The translations under genes were made by a program, and so were the position numbers. Below, piece by piece: positions 34,758 to 47,498 of a stretch of DNA of 64,000 bases. The stretch comes from Lolium rigidum (lineage: Eukaryota; Streptophyta; Magnoliopsida; Poales; Poaceae). Position 1 is the first letter of the stretch. The number at the start of each line of letters is the position of its first letter. Location of the stretch: contig NC_061510.1 of NCBI RefSeq assembly GCF_022539505.1, positions 228,977,322 to 229,041,321 of the forward strand, given 5' to 3'. The notes under the pieces were generated by a model. It was not told where the DNA came from. It did not search any database and saw only the letters and a program-made list of their open reading frames with translations.

Positions 34758-36386
34758 ATGGCGCTGTGGACCGGGCTGGGTCAGGCGGCGACGGTGGCGC
34801 AGTTGGTCGGCGCGGACGTCGGCGGGCTCATCTCCATGATCATGCAGGCCGCGCTGACGGCTCGGCAGAACAGGAGGGAGTGCGAGCAGGTGGCGCGCCG
34901 GGTCCTCATGATCGCGGAGCTGCTGCCGCACCTGGAGGCGTGTCCGGAGGCGGTCCGGCCGCTGGCTGGGCTGGGCGACACGCTCCGGGACGCGCACGAG
35001 CTCGTCGTGTCCTGCCAGGGGAGGAACCTGGCGTACCAGCTCGCCATGGCCGGGAGGCAGGCCGACAGGTTCAGGGAGGTCCAGAACATAATCGACTCGT
35101 ACCTCATCCTCTTCCCCATCATCAGCCACATCGGCATAACCCGCCGCCTCGATCGAATCTACAACATCCTCGTTCCAGATAGCGCCACAAGCTCAGCATC
35201 TCCACCCTCCAGTTCGCCCCAGGTGCAGGTATGTATATATACATAATACAAATTGATCGAATAAGAGTGTTTTTTCGATCGTGCCGTGCCCTCTGTGATG
35301 AACAGAAGCTCACTACTCATCATTTGTTTCTCAGGAGAGCCGACTGAGGTCGCTCGGGAGGTTCTACCGCATGGAACCGAAGAGTTCACGTTGGCAGAGA
35401 TCATGGCGGCCACTAATAATTTTGCCGATGATACCATGATCGGCCCAAGGTGGCTCTGCAATTGTGTACAGGGGCAGACTTTCCGATGGGCGTGAGGTGG
35501 CCATCAAGCGCGCTCGGCACCCGATCAGTTCCGATCTGGAGGATGAGTTCCGCACGGAGATTGCCATCCTCTCGCAGCTCCAGCACAAGCACATCGTCCG
35601 CCTCCTTGGGACCAGCTGCTGGTCCATGAACAAGGAGAAGCGCCTCTTATCCTTGTGGAGGAAGCGGGCCGAGCGGCTATTGGTGTACGAGTACATGGAC
35701 AAGGGCACGCTCCACGACCACCTGCACAACCAACCATCCTCCTCGCCGGTGACGGTGTCCTGGAAGATGCGCATGGATGTGCTCCTGGGCGTGTCGCGCG
35801 CCATCGAGCACCTGCACAGCCGGTCATCCACGGCGACATCAAGCCGGCCAACATCCTTCTTGACTCCAGCTGGGTCCCGCGCCTGTCGGACTTGGGTGCG
35901 TCGGTCCACTGGAACCTCGATCCGGAATACTTCCACACAGGCCATCTGAAGGAGGATGACACATACGCCAACGTAGGCACAATCGGGTACCTCGATCCGG
36001 AATACTTCCACACAGGCCATCTGAAGCCGGCGAGCGACGTTTACAGCTTGGGTGTGTTGATACTCGAGGTTCTGACGGGGAAGAAGGGCGTGAGGTCCTT
36101 CGATCTCCCCATCATTGAGGCTGGCAATCTAGAGGAGCTGCTGGACAAGCGCCCATCACCGGAGCCAACGCCACGGCAGCTCCAGGCGCTGGAGTACGTG
36201 GCACAGACGGCAGCCTGCTGCGTGCAGATGCGGGGGAAGGACCGACCGGTCATTTCAGAGATCGCCGCCAGCCTCGAGACGGCCCTCGAGTTTATGTGCA
36301 GTCATGATAGTTCGGTCGATGCAGTGTTGTGCACCCGGCCCAAAATGTGGGATTGTCTTCAGTCACTACAGATTTATACGGAGTAG
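34758..36386 (+). pseudogene. MCAfunc-domain protein kinase, copy 2 (frameshifted)
   Basis: Exon 1 (34758-35228, 157 codons) is open and nearly identical to copy 1, with a GT donor at 35229. Exon 2 (from about 35335 to TAG at 36384-36386) has several lesions relative to copy 1. Two extra bases follow the acceptor (GAGAGCC for GAGCC). One extra C lies in the glycine-rich loop near 35447. About 13 bases are missing just before the catalytic loop (near 35818). A 36-bp segment coding LDPEYFHTGHLK occurs twice (35916-35951 and 35991-36026). DFG reads DLG. The kinase C-lobe missing from copy 1 is present here (ending LQIYTE). Unless these are sequencing errors, no active kinase is made, although the MCAfunc part could still be translated. 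Confidence 0.8.
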
Positions 36387-36870
36387 CTGCGAGAGCGTAA
36401 CACTGGAGACTGAAGGGGTGCTATCGGATACAGAGTTCACTGAACCAAGATAGTTTGCATAATTCAACCCCCAAAGTTCACCAGCCTGGATCTACAGTAC
36501 ATGGCATGCACAAGATACCAAGACATTTGGATGTCTGCTTGAGAATCAGCGGAGGGAGGGAGGATTGCCGTGAAAATTATTTGGGTGGTGCTCGTCAAAA
36601 TTGCTCGGAAAGTATCATGCCGGTAGGTATCAGTGGAGGGACGATATTTTTTACGACAGCGATATGAATCTTCTTGCTTTCTCGCAAAGTATCATGCCAG
36701 TAGGCATTCTGCTGTTATGGTCGATAAGCCGAGCTGTTTTATTTCAGTTTTGCAGAGAAGTCTACAGATTCGTGCGCATCATGTACTATTCGAAGTAACT
36801 AAATCTAAAAGTATCCCCAGCCGATTCCTTAAAAGTCTTTAGAGAGGTAAAATTTTCAAAAAGCCGCACC
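36387..36870. other. 3' flank of kinase copy 2, nothing recognised
   Basis: Probable 3' untranslated and intergenic sequence. A short direct repeat, AAAGTATCATGCC(G/A)GTAGG, occurs near 36608 and 36687. No gene is seen. Confidence 0.4.
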
Positions 36871-36873
36871 TAA

Positions 36874-37870
36874 GAGCATCTCCAGTCGCGTCCCCCAAAC
36901 GGCGCCGGATTGAGCGTTTGAGAGATGTGTTTTGTTCGTGCCGCGTTTGGAGGACGTCGCTCTCTAGTCGCGTCCCCAAATGCCACCCCCAAACTTTTTT
37001 AGAGGGTTTTTGAAAACACAACCATTTATCAAATATAGCATATAAATAAATATGTTTCGGAGATTGTTTTCAAATTAAAATACAACAGACAATAAAACAA
37101 CTAAACACATGTAATAAATAGGGCTAGATTAAGGTGCCGTAGCATTTGTTGATAATCCTTTGATCATCCACAAATGCTAAAAGAGATCAGCTTAAAGTTG
37201 ATCATGAACATTACTGTCACGGATCTCTGCGTGCATGGCGAGAAAATCAGCAAAATCTGCAGGCAACTTATGATCAACCTCCGCAAGAGGGCCCTGACAC
37301 TTATAGGGACCAACATGTGTCCTTGCATGATTCTTGCGGTCATCCTCGATGATCATGTTGTGCATGATCACACAAGCATGCATCACCTCCCACATTTGGT
37401 CGTGAGACCAGCTTAGAGCGGAGTACCGGACAATTGCAAATTGAGCTTGAAGCACACCAAATGCCCGCTCGACATCCTTCCTGCAAGCCTCCTATCGCGT
37501 AGCAAAGTGAGAATTCTTCAGACCTGATAGATTCGAGATTGTTTTGACAAAAGTGGCCCATTTTGGATATATACCATCGGCTAGATAATAACCTTTGGTA
37601 TATTGGTTGCCATTGATCTCATAATTGCATGGTGGAGCATGCCCTTCCACTAGTCTGCTGAACACCGGAGACTGCTGCAACACGTTAATACCATTGTATG
37701 ATCCCGCCATGCCAAATAAAGAATGCCCAATCCACATCTTCAAGCATCACAATGCAATATCCATGACACCCTTTGTATATATACCTTGCCAAGCAAACGG
37801 GCAGTGTAACGACTTCGGATCTGGTAGGATCCAAAGTCCTTGTGATTAAACATGCTAGTCCCTGGATCAT
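36874..37870 (-). mobile_element. Truncated PIF/Harbinger element
   Basis: The left end TAA plus GAGCATCTCCAGTCGCGTCC (TAA at 36871-36873) is close to the terminus of the element at 9172. The interior carries a minus-strand transposase remnant. The other end is not found; similarity stops near 37870, where LTR-type sequence begins. Confidence 0.7.
37192..37800 (-). pseudogene. PIF/Harbinger transposase remnant (DDE type, inactive)
   Basis: Minus-strand frames 37743-37492 and 37455-37192 together cover the C-terminal half of a plant Harbinger transposase. Recognisable stretches are [20 protein letters not shown], then KDVERAFGVLQAQFAIVRYS and CVIMHNMIIEDDRKNHAR. A stop separates the two parts. 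The residue after the Asn of the NxINVL motif, normally a catalytic Asp, is Gly here. The N-terminal half is missing. DDE transposases cut and join element ends; this copy cannot work. Confidence 0.8.
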
Positions 37871-38016
37871 TAGCTAGCACTCACAGTCGATGAATTATCA
37901 TGTAAAACACAAGTCTTTATTACACGATTCAAATAATTCAGAGTACAAATAATTACAACTTGCATAGCCAAGGGCTAGCCCAATACAACGAAAGACGAAA
38001 TATCATCTTGGGAGTC

Positions 38017-38857
38017 TGTGGTGACCCGGCATACCACTGCATGGTGTAGTATGCAAGTCTGATATAACACCAATGAAACACCGTTCCACTAGTATTATAT
38101 CGCTCAGAGTGGTACAACAGAAACATATGCGGGTCCAAGGCATGTCTATAGAATTACACACGGACTCGTTACATAAGATCATCATAGCCTCCTACTTTAC
38201 AATGAGGTAAAACTGCAATTAAACTCCAGAAGAACGACTCGTAGTCTAAACCTATCACGAACTCTATTTGTAGAGTATTTACCTAGCTACAGAGGCTAAG
38301 AATAGATTCTAGCTAAATAGGAGCTAGGTTTAGGAAACTAGTTCCCTTCTATGGCTAAACTAGGTTTTCTCCTTGATGTATGTGGTATCTGACTCCTCTG
38401 ACAGGGTCTTGTCTCTTGAAGTAGTTGTTGACTCCTCGGCCTTCGAGTTGCACTGTAGATACTCCTTCGATGCCTCCATATCTAAGCAGGGGATTTAAGA
38501 GTGGGATGAATACAAGCGTACTCAACAAGTTCATTATAGGAAAGAGGTATTTAATGCACTAGCTACAGCATTAGACCAGAAAGTCTAATACCAATGCAAG
38601 TTTTCATAACCATTTCTTCAAAAGGTTGCTTTTATTCAGAAGAACTATGTCCGTCGGCCTTCACCGGTTTACTAGAACTTCATGGAGCTCCTTTCCGGCC
38701 GCGTTCGCAGCTCCATATCCCGGAACAGGGAGTGACAGGTCACGGTTCTTTACACTCTGCAGAGGTGTGTTGCTTTACCCATAAGAGATCTTAACCTTGG
38801 TGCCAACCGAGTCATGTTCTCGTCCACACTTCCTTTGGTGTGAGGCCCGGTATAAGG
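38017..38857 (-). repeat. Left arm of palindrome: LTR 3' part, reversed
   Basis: This is the reverse complement of 38897-39736 with scattered mismatches (for example near 38391-38404). A 39-bp spacer (38858-38896) lies between the arms. It begins TGTGGTGACC, the reverse complement of the LTR end. Confidence 0.9.
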
Positions 38858-38896
38858 TCTAGCCAATCATGTTCCTCCGCTACCTCGAACACCCAC

Positions 38897-39736
38897 CCTT
38901 ATACCGGGCCTTACATCAAAGGAAGTGTGGACGAGAACATGACTCGGTTGGCACCAAGGTTAAGATCTCTTATGGGTAAAGCAACACACCTCTGCAGAGT
39001 GTAAAGAACCGTGACCTGTCACTCCCTGTTCCGGGATATGGAACTCGCGAACGCGGCCGGAAAGGAGCTCCATGAAGTTCTAGTAAACCGGTGAAGGCCG
39101 ACTGGACATAGTTCTTCTGAATAAAAGCAACCTTTTGAAGAAATGGTTATGAAAACTTGCATTGGTATTAGACTTTCTGGTCTAATGTCGTAGCTAGTGC
39201 ATTAAACACCTCTTTCCTATAATGAACTTGTTGAGTACGCTCGTACTCATCCCACTCTTAAATCCCCGCTTAGATATGGAGGCATCGAAGGAGTATCTAC
39301 AAGGCAACTCGAAGGCCGAGGAGTCAACAACTACTTCAAGAGACAAGACCCCGTCGAGGAGTCGATACCACATACATCAAGGAGAAAACCTAGTTTAGCC
39401 ATAGAAGGGAACTAGTTTCGTAAACCTAGCTCCTATTTAGCTAGAATCTATTCTTAGCCTCTGTAGCTAGGTAAATACTCTACAAATAGAGTTCGTGATA
39501 GGTTTAGACTACGAGTCGTTCTTCTGGAGTTTAATTGCAGTTTTACCTCATTGTAAAGTAGGAGGCTATGATGATCTTATGTAACGTAGTCTCGTGTGTA
39601 ATTCTATAGACATGCCTTGGACCCGCATATGTTTCGTTGTACCACTCGAGCGATATAATACTAGTGGAACGGTGTTTCATTGGTGTTATATCGGACTTGC
39701 ATACTACACCATGCAGTGGTATGCCGGGTCACCACA
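38897..39736 (+). repeat. Right arm of palindrome: LTR 3' part, forward
   Basis: It ends GGGTCACCACA and is followed by the primer binding site, so it is the U5 end of a 5' LTR. Confidence 0.9.
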
Positions 39737-39738
39737 GT

Positions 39739-39750
39739 TTGTATCAGAGC
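39739..39750 (+). other. Primer binding site (initiator tRNA-Met type)
   Basis: TTGTATCAGAGC lies two bases after the LTR end and matches the usual TGGTATCAGAGC at 11 of 12 positions. Confidence 0.75.
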
Positions 39751-42579
39751 AAATGCTTTGACCCTAGGATTAAAACCCTTTAAAGGAGACCTATAGGATT
39801 GGTAGTGTCTATAGGAAGCTGTCTTAGCCAAACCAAATAATCTTATGACTTGAGATGGATATTCACTTGAGAATAATCCTGACACACTTGAGTCAAACTT
39901 TCCTACCTAACTTTCCTAAACAAAGTTAGTTAGCTAATCCCAAACATGGAGGACAACATTAAGTCCTTAAAATCATAGATGGGTAGATCACAGTTGGTAT
40001 ACAATACTTGGTAGTCCAAAGAGAGGATACAACCATAAGGAAGATATCCTATTGGAAGATGTGTACCAACATATGATATGGTTAAGTAAGAGTTATCCAG
40101 ACCTGTAATAGGAATAATTTCAATTGAAGAAGATAGGTAAATAAAAAGATATCCCATTAGCAGGTATAATCATGGGTAAGCAAATTATTCAAACTTAGGA
40201 GACAATTGATAGCAAGTGATAACTATGAGTCATTTGAGGTAGTATAGACCATGATGAGTCAATCATGAGTGGTAAGTAAGAGAGATAGAAATAAAACATG
40301 TCTACTTACAGAGTAGTGATAGTAATCATATATGATTCAGCCGAGAATCATTATGTGATGGACTAGAACCTCATAATTAATTAAGAGGAGTACAATAAGA
40401 AGCCAAGTGCAAAACAATAGTGCAAGAATTGTGTTCCAAAAATATGGGAAGTGTGCCAAGCACATCATGACCATATGCTTATGGTAGAAACACTTAGAAG
40501 TATAGGAACTATATCCTAATAAATATGTATTCAGAGTAACCATATTAGAACTAGAGGTATCATACAAAATAGTCCTCAATATCACTTATAGATGGTATAA
40601 TACTTTGTTAGTACTTCCAAACAAAATTAGGTTAACCACAACTATCCTAGACCACTTTGTTTCAAGTTTATCTCATTGCAAATGTGCAATTAAGGTAAAG
40701 GTTGAGACAAATAGTAGAATCCACCTATTCGTGCTAAGTATCACGATACAAACCTATATTATGTGGTGTTATATACTACACATCTCAGCCTGATGTTTAG
40801 AGATGTCTTACTCAACTATTATTATTCAGGCTTATGATGGTGTGTATTATAAGCACAAAGCTGAATCTTCTTGGATTTTATTGGATTTTCATTGATTGAC
40901 TAGATCCATACATGAAGTTCGACTTTGATATGCAAATGCATGTTGCTATTTCAAGTTCTGACTTGATGCTATAGATCTAGAGGGTAATAGTATTCGTGTG
41001 AGGAAGCGACGAATTCTGGAAGATTCCGAAGACAAGATGAAGGTTTATCGGAGAAATGAAGTAAAGTTGTGGGAAGTAACCACAATATTCAGAAGGAAGT
41101 ACCCACCTAAACTCATGCTTACCTCAACAGAGGGGTACTTTAGTACATCGGAAGCATGAAGGTGAGAAATATGATGACTGTGGAGTAGTAGAAGTAGAAC
41201 CATAGTCATTATGGAATAGGGAATGCATGGGAAAGCACTTAGGATACTATATTCATAGTGTCAGCTAGTGGTTTTCTTGCAAAATAAACCCTGAATGAAG
41301 GAAGGTGATATATGAAATCATAGTAGACATAAGAAGACCATAGTTGATATCAGAAGACCACAATTGGTATAATATCAATACTACGAGATAAAGTAGAAAA
41401 TATCTCGTCCAGTTGATCAGAACCTATAATAGAATCCATTTTTAGATATCAAATAGCCACAGTTGGTATAATAATCACAGTTGGTATTACAAATAGTCCA
41501 CGATTTAATTATTTGTAACAAAAGTTTGTGAACAAATAAAAATCTTGTCAGCCAAATAGCTAGATCTATAATCATTTAGTCGAAGGATTCACATTGGATG
41601 TCCACAATTGAGTGGATACACCACCAATATTCTTCGCGAGACCTCAGAAGAAGTAGAACCATAAGTTAGAACCAGACTAATATTCTAATCATAAGTCCAA
41701 TAGTTGGAAGAAAAGGAGTTGAAGACCTTAAGCAAACTCTAAGGGGTAGAGTAAACATTAAGTTGGATGTACAATAACTCAATATTTTGAGCAAGATAGT
41801 TGAAGAAGGTCTGAACTGAGAGGTAGTTCGATCTTATTTTCATAAGATTATTAAACACTACTTTCAGAAGGATGTCAGACCAGAAGCCGAGGTTCATACC
41901 TCGAGGACGTAAGAAGTGGATTATAACTTGAGCAAGTAAGTAATATTTACTCAGAAGTACGAAAGCTCAAGTAAGTCAAGCATAAAGAAGTTGGACGAAG
42001 AAAATACCGTAGACAAATACAGCTCTAGAAGGCCAAAGACCAAAGGAGATTGACTATACCAAAACCAAAGTCTATTTAAATGATTCCTTTCATGGAACCT
42101 AAATAATCCAAAATAGTTATTGGTATCAACTATAAACCATGATTGGATAGACTAAATGAGTCTAATCCATTCTTAGGAAAATAAACCATCACAACCATTT
42201 CCATGGTTAGTACCTTATTAAGCACCATTACCGCAATTTTGGTAGTAAGGGAAAAACAAAGACCTATTTTATCAAATAGGAGAATGTTATCCAATTAGTC
42301 TTCAATAAATACTGCCAGGACCAGAAGAAGTCCCAATCATTGAAACTTCAATGAGATAGGAAACAAGATTATAATATTGGAGGAAATCATGGAAGTAAAG
42401 GAAGTAATAGTTGTTTGATGGCAAACAATAATGGATTCCAGGAAGAATCTGGACAAGGGATATATTCAATTATATCCAGGGAGATCACCACGGAGTTCGA
42501 GAAAAGATGTAGTCTGCACAAGTCAGATCCACACTCCGAAACGTGAGAGAGTTCAAACTTCGAGGACGAAGTTTAGTTT
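39751..42579 (+). other. Internal region of the flipped Gypsy element, no long ORF
   Basis: About 2.8 kb of AT-rich sequence. Short open stretches have a degraded pol-like flavour, but no protease, reverse transcriptase or integrase motif can be read in any frame. This is much shorter than a full chromovirus body of about 5 kb. Confidence 0.6.
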
Positions 42580-42590
42580 AAGGGGTAGAG
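42580..42590 (+). other. Polypurine tract of the flipped Gypsy element
   Basis: AAGGGGTAGAG lies two bases before the LTR start TGTAATATCCC at 42593. It primes plus-strand DNA synthesis in this class of elements. Confidence 0.7.
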
Positions 42591-42592
42591 AC

Positions 42593-45500
42593 TGTAATAT
42601 CCCAGGTATTGGGGTTACAAAAATAGAGGAAATAGATGTGTGCATTGCATTCATGCATATAAAATCTGGGGAATTTTCGCGCTTTAAAGAAAAACAGTCA
42701 CGATGAATCGAAGTTTCACTTGACCTTGGTGGAATTGAAGTAGCACATCAAGTCAAGCGCTATAAACCTCAATGTGACTTTGTTAAAACCTTGTTTTGGG
42801 TAGAGATGATTTGATCGAAGGGGTTAGATCAAATGGAACTAATAATCAACACACCAACACTTTACTCAATGATCAACTACTTGATCTTATAAAAGATCAC
42901 AACATGGTACTCCTTGCCATAACATATGAACATCCATTGAATTGGAAACCAAGCAACAATAAAATGGAGAAACCAATCTTCACTTATCTTTTCCATGTCT
43001 TAAACTAATCCTTGACCTTACCATGAACCTCATGGTATTCATTTTACTTCATTCTTAGAAACATGACATGGAGATCAACTCTAGAAATATATATTATGCT
43101 CTATTCCAAAATATTAAGCATCAAAACTAGAGAGGTGAGAGTTTCATGTTATTTATTAGAGAAGCAATAACAAACCTGGAGCTAAACCTTGGATATACAT
43201 CCAAGTATTCAAATCATCATCTTTAAGAGGAACCCTAGAGTATTATTAAAGACATTCCTTAGAGAGAGACAACAATTAAGTGGAACATAGATAATGGTGA
43301 TCATATCAATCCCTATGGAGCCTAACCTTAGGTTAATATTGAAGTCCTTCCAACCGAGAGAGACCATTCATACCATTCTTAGCTTTACCTATTTAAGAAT
43401 AAGTGTCAACCATTGAACTCGAAGCATTAGGAGTATACCATAAACCCTAGAATAACTATTCCTATATGAGAGAACTCAAGTTATGGTGTTACACTCAAGT
43501 TATTGAGGCAACACTTGGAATTGAGGGAGAGAACTACCATACACCTTGATGATAAAATCATCATTCAGTGAGAGAACTCTAAGTGAATATCTCAGGCATT
43601 CTCCTGGGATATAAATTATAGAGGCCACCATAATAGCCCATCCTAAAAAGTAAAATAGAAGTGCTATACCTTAATTGATCAATATAATGCTTGATCATGG
43701 GAGTGAGAAACCTAATTCTTGAGAGATAACTTAGGAAGCCAAACCTTGATCATTATAAATTGAGTGATGATCATAAACCCTAAGAACTTGAGGTAGAGAT
43801 ATTAAGAACAAGTTGATCATGCCTAATCCATGATCATGCTCTTGAGGTATGTGAGAATAAGTTAAACCCTAATAGGATAAGTAGATATCATTCACCACAT
43901 GAAATCATAGGGAGGTAACTAGTAAGAAACCCTAAACTTATATTCCAATCCAAGCATCACTTTGGATTATAAGTAGAACCCTGCCATACCTCATGCCTAT
44001 TGATACTTAAATCTAGTGAAGATTATGCAAAACTCTAAACCCTTTCACATAGGATCCACCCCACATAAAATATTGTTTCCTAACTTGTGTATCATGTATC
44101 ACAAGTATAAACCAAGCCATTTATACCCAAGCTTAAGTGTTATTTAAGTGAGTAGTGTGAACCAATATTCAATTCTATCTTTCTTCATGAATGCTTTACT
44201 TAGTGAACCAAAAGAAATAATAATTGATAAAATAGAAACATCATATTAGTAGTTGAATTAACCATGATGAGCATAGGATCTATCTCGGATAATTTAAGCT
44301 AGAAGTTGCTAAGCAAGATTAGTAATTATAGAGTTTGTTCAACCATTTTCTTAAACATTAGAAATAAATCTCCACATAAAATCATGATTCCAAATCCATT
44401 CTCATTTTCACCACTACTTTAAATACTAGCCATAATCTTATTATCTGTGAGTGATCATTATGGTTAAACACTTGCAAAATAGAAAATGTTTACCAAGCAC
44501 TCGGTTGTAAAGTTTAAATCATTCAAAATAGGTTTGGTTCCCAAATTTAAAAGAATTGAGATAAACCATTAAACCATATCTACTTTATTTATACTCCACC
44601 AAAGTATCAATATAATCAAATATTAAATATTTGTTTAAACAGAACAAACATGCAGTAAGCAGCACTATCAAGTTCTATTAAGATTCACATATTTAAGAAC
44701 CTGCAAATTCACACAGAATTCAAATTTGAATTCAAACAAGAAGATAGAAAACAAAACAGAAATTTAAAAGAGAAAAGAGAGGGGAAGCTCACCTGGCTGA
44801 CCTGGCCGTGCAACCCAGCAACAGCCCACGTCGTAGCCCAGTACCGCACCAACCTGGCAGGCCAACACAGCCCGTGTCACCGGCCCAGCCCACGAACAAC
44901 CAGCCCACCGTAACGTTTCGCCAGGAGAAGAAAAGAGGCTCCTTCTTCTTCCCCGCAGACGACACGCCGGTGGGCAGCTGCTGCCACGTCCTGGCCACCT
45001 CACCGACGCCGATAAGGATCCATCCCGGACGTCTCAACCACGCCAAAGCTAGGTAGAAGCTCCTCTGCGTCCGTCTGATCCAAACCCCGCTAAGATTCGT
45101 GCCGAAACCCTAACATCGTCTCCAAAGCATCCCGGCCATCGGCGAGGAATTGCCGTCGACCAGAGCTCTGCTTGAGCTATAAAGCCACCAGGAAGATCTC
45201 CAGAACCCTAGCTACACGTAGCACCTCACCGTTCTCTCTCAAACTCTCTCTAACTCCCGAATGTCATCACCTTCTGTCGCCGGCGACTTACACCACGCCG
45301 TCGATTGGGAGCGAGCTGGAGCTCAAGAAGGAGTCGAGGAGGAGCGCCTCGACGCGTAGGACCTCCAGGGGGAAGATAGCATCAAGGGGAGGTCGCGGTG
45401 GGGAGAATTTGAAGTTTCCCTTCCGCAGCAGTCCGCCGGAAATGGCGATTTGGAGCTCGTCTCCGCCTTCCATCCACCTCGTCGAGCCGTCTACCAGCCT

Positions 45501-45822
45501 CAGGGTGAGCGTGCGCATCTCTGGGACTCTTCCTTTCGTCTCGGCGTCACCTCTAGCCTTCGATTGAATCATCGCCGCCGTGCACCGCCGCAGTTGATGC
45601 TCACCGGAGCAACTCCGGTGACCATTCGGAGGAAGCGTCACTACCAGTTGATTCCGCGTGTAGTGCCGCGTCGAATGAGCCTCTTCGCGTGTCCACGGGA
45701 ACCCCCTAGCACCACCGGCGCTGGGAGTCAACTCGCCGGAGTCGAGCCCTGGGATAGTCAACCATTTTGACTCGGTCCTGCTTACGTGGCTGCCACGCTG
45801 GAACTTGGTCCCAGTAGTCAGT
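42593..45822 (+). repeat. Left arm of 3.2-kb inverted repeat (LTR 5' part, forward)
   Basis: It begins TGTAATATCCCAGG and is matched in reverse complement by 47499-50723, with scattered mismatches and indels (3230 versus 3225 bp). It ends at CAGTAGTCAGT, after which the arms part. The ORFs near 45172-45770 and their mirror images are chance frames in the GC-rich leader part. Confidence 0.9.
45178..45184 (+). promoter_or_regulatory. Candidate LTR TATA box (rightward)
   Basis: TATAAAG in the context GAGCTATAAAGCC, about 2.6 kb into the LTR and just upstream of the GC-rich leader-like block. That fits an LTR core promoter. The mirror copy lies at 48138-48144. Confidence 0.4.
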
Positions 45823-47498
45823 TTAAAAGATTGGCAAGGATGCAATAATGCATAAGAGTGAGATGCAATCGCTCTAAGCGTGACCTAACCCCAATGATTT
45901 AGGATTAGTGAGTGGTAATGATTGGTTTAGGGTGTGTTGCACTTTTAGAGTGATTCACAAACAAGGTTCTGATTTAGGGTTGTTTGTTTTAGAATCATAA
46001 GCAAGTGGTATAATGTAAAGTAACAGTCATACACACCAAAGATTAGTAGTAGTATAGTAAGTAAAGAGCAGTTGTCAGTTTTAGTACTATATGGCATGGT
46101 TAATGATTGATTATCATATACTATAAAAGAATAACTTTTGAAGAATATGTTCTTTAATAAAGAATAAGTATGATAATTAGGTTGGTGGGGTTCTATGGTT
46201 GTCTAAGGTTTCATCTAGTTTCTGGAGTAAGTATTAAATGGATCCAAACAAGGTTGGATTCATTAATACAAGGGCTTGTATGGTTTTAGTGAAGCCTAAG
46301 TATCTTAAGCAATTAATGGTTGCTATCATGGTGATATATCTTAGTGGTAATAGATAGCTATTGTTTATAGGTCCTATTAAGCAGGGTTGATGATGATTCT
46401 CTGTTTACTTTAAAAGAATAACTTTTGAAGAACATACTTCTTAAGTAATAAGAAGTATCCCAATTAGGTTTAAGGTTGTCTAGGGTTTGCTATTGGATTC
46501 ACTAAGTAAGAGATAGTGGATTCCTAGGTAGGATGATTATTGATTATCTTACACAGATAGGGTTTAGTGGAGTATGGTTAGGTAATGTCAAATAGTAGGT
46601 ATGGTTGCTATTAGGGTTCATCACAATGGTGTGATGCTAAATAAAGTTACTTAAAGATGATAATTCTAAGGATATGAGCTAGGGTTTGCAATTTGGTTGA
46701 CCCTGTTTGATCAACCATGTTGGATAGGGATGCATATATGGAATACTAAATGATTGATAAAAGAGCTCCTACACTTTATGTGGACATAACCAATATTTAT
46801 TTGCTAATTATGGTTCTATGGATCAGAGGAAAAATATCATGATCCCTTATCCTAACCTAGGGTTTAGGTTAGAAACAAATTAAAGTTCATATGAATAAAT
46901 GGAGCTAGGTTGCCTAATGGTATTAGGGTTTTAGGGTCCCACATTAAATTATGGGTTCCTGGTTCTACTACTTATGAAATTAGGGTTTTCTAAATACCCT
47001 AAAGTTCTTGAATTAATAACTTCACTATAAGGTTGAAGTTATTAATAACTTTGAAATAGAATTAATATTGGATTTGGCATTTTATTATTTTTAAATAATT
47101 AATAATTAAGATAATTATTAATTAGGGTTTAAAATCCTCCTAATAAGGATTTAATAAATTAATAGAGAAGGAAAATTAATTTTATTGTTTTCCTTAATTA
47201 CTTACTGGTTTTTATTTATTTTATGAAGTTTTCCTAATTATTGAATTTTAATTGAATTTAGAATTAAAATTAAAGGCTTAAATAACAAGTATAAAATAAT
47301 TAAATTTTTATTAAAAATAAAAATTTCATTTTATATTTTTATTGGGTAGAGTTTATTTTTAGGAACATTTTAATATCTCATTTGTATTTTTCTGAGTAAG
47401 TATGAATTTTCTGGATATTTGTAAAGTTTCAGATAATTTATGGGATTTGAATTAAACCTAAAAGACTAAACACACCCGACTAACCCCTACCCGTGGTC
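45823..47498. repeat. Single-copy loop between the 3.2-kb arms
   Basis: 1676 bp, AT-rich, with several AGGGTTT blocks. It is not repeated in the window. Its position suggests LTR sequence that lies between the 3.2-kb part and the 0.84-kb part and survives in only one of the two LTRs. Confidence 0.5.

Noticed and set aside
45172..45770. ORFs of 106 to 185 aa in the GC-rich part of the 3.2-kb arm, with mirror ORFs at 47551-47940
   Set aside because: They occur in both arms on both strands, overlap in several frames and lie in LTR leader sequence. No domain is seen.
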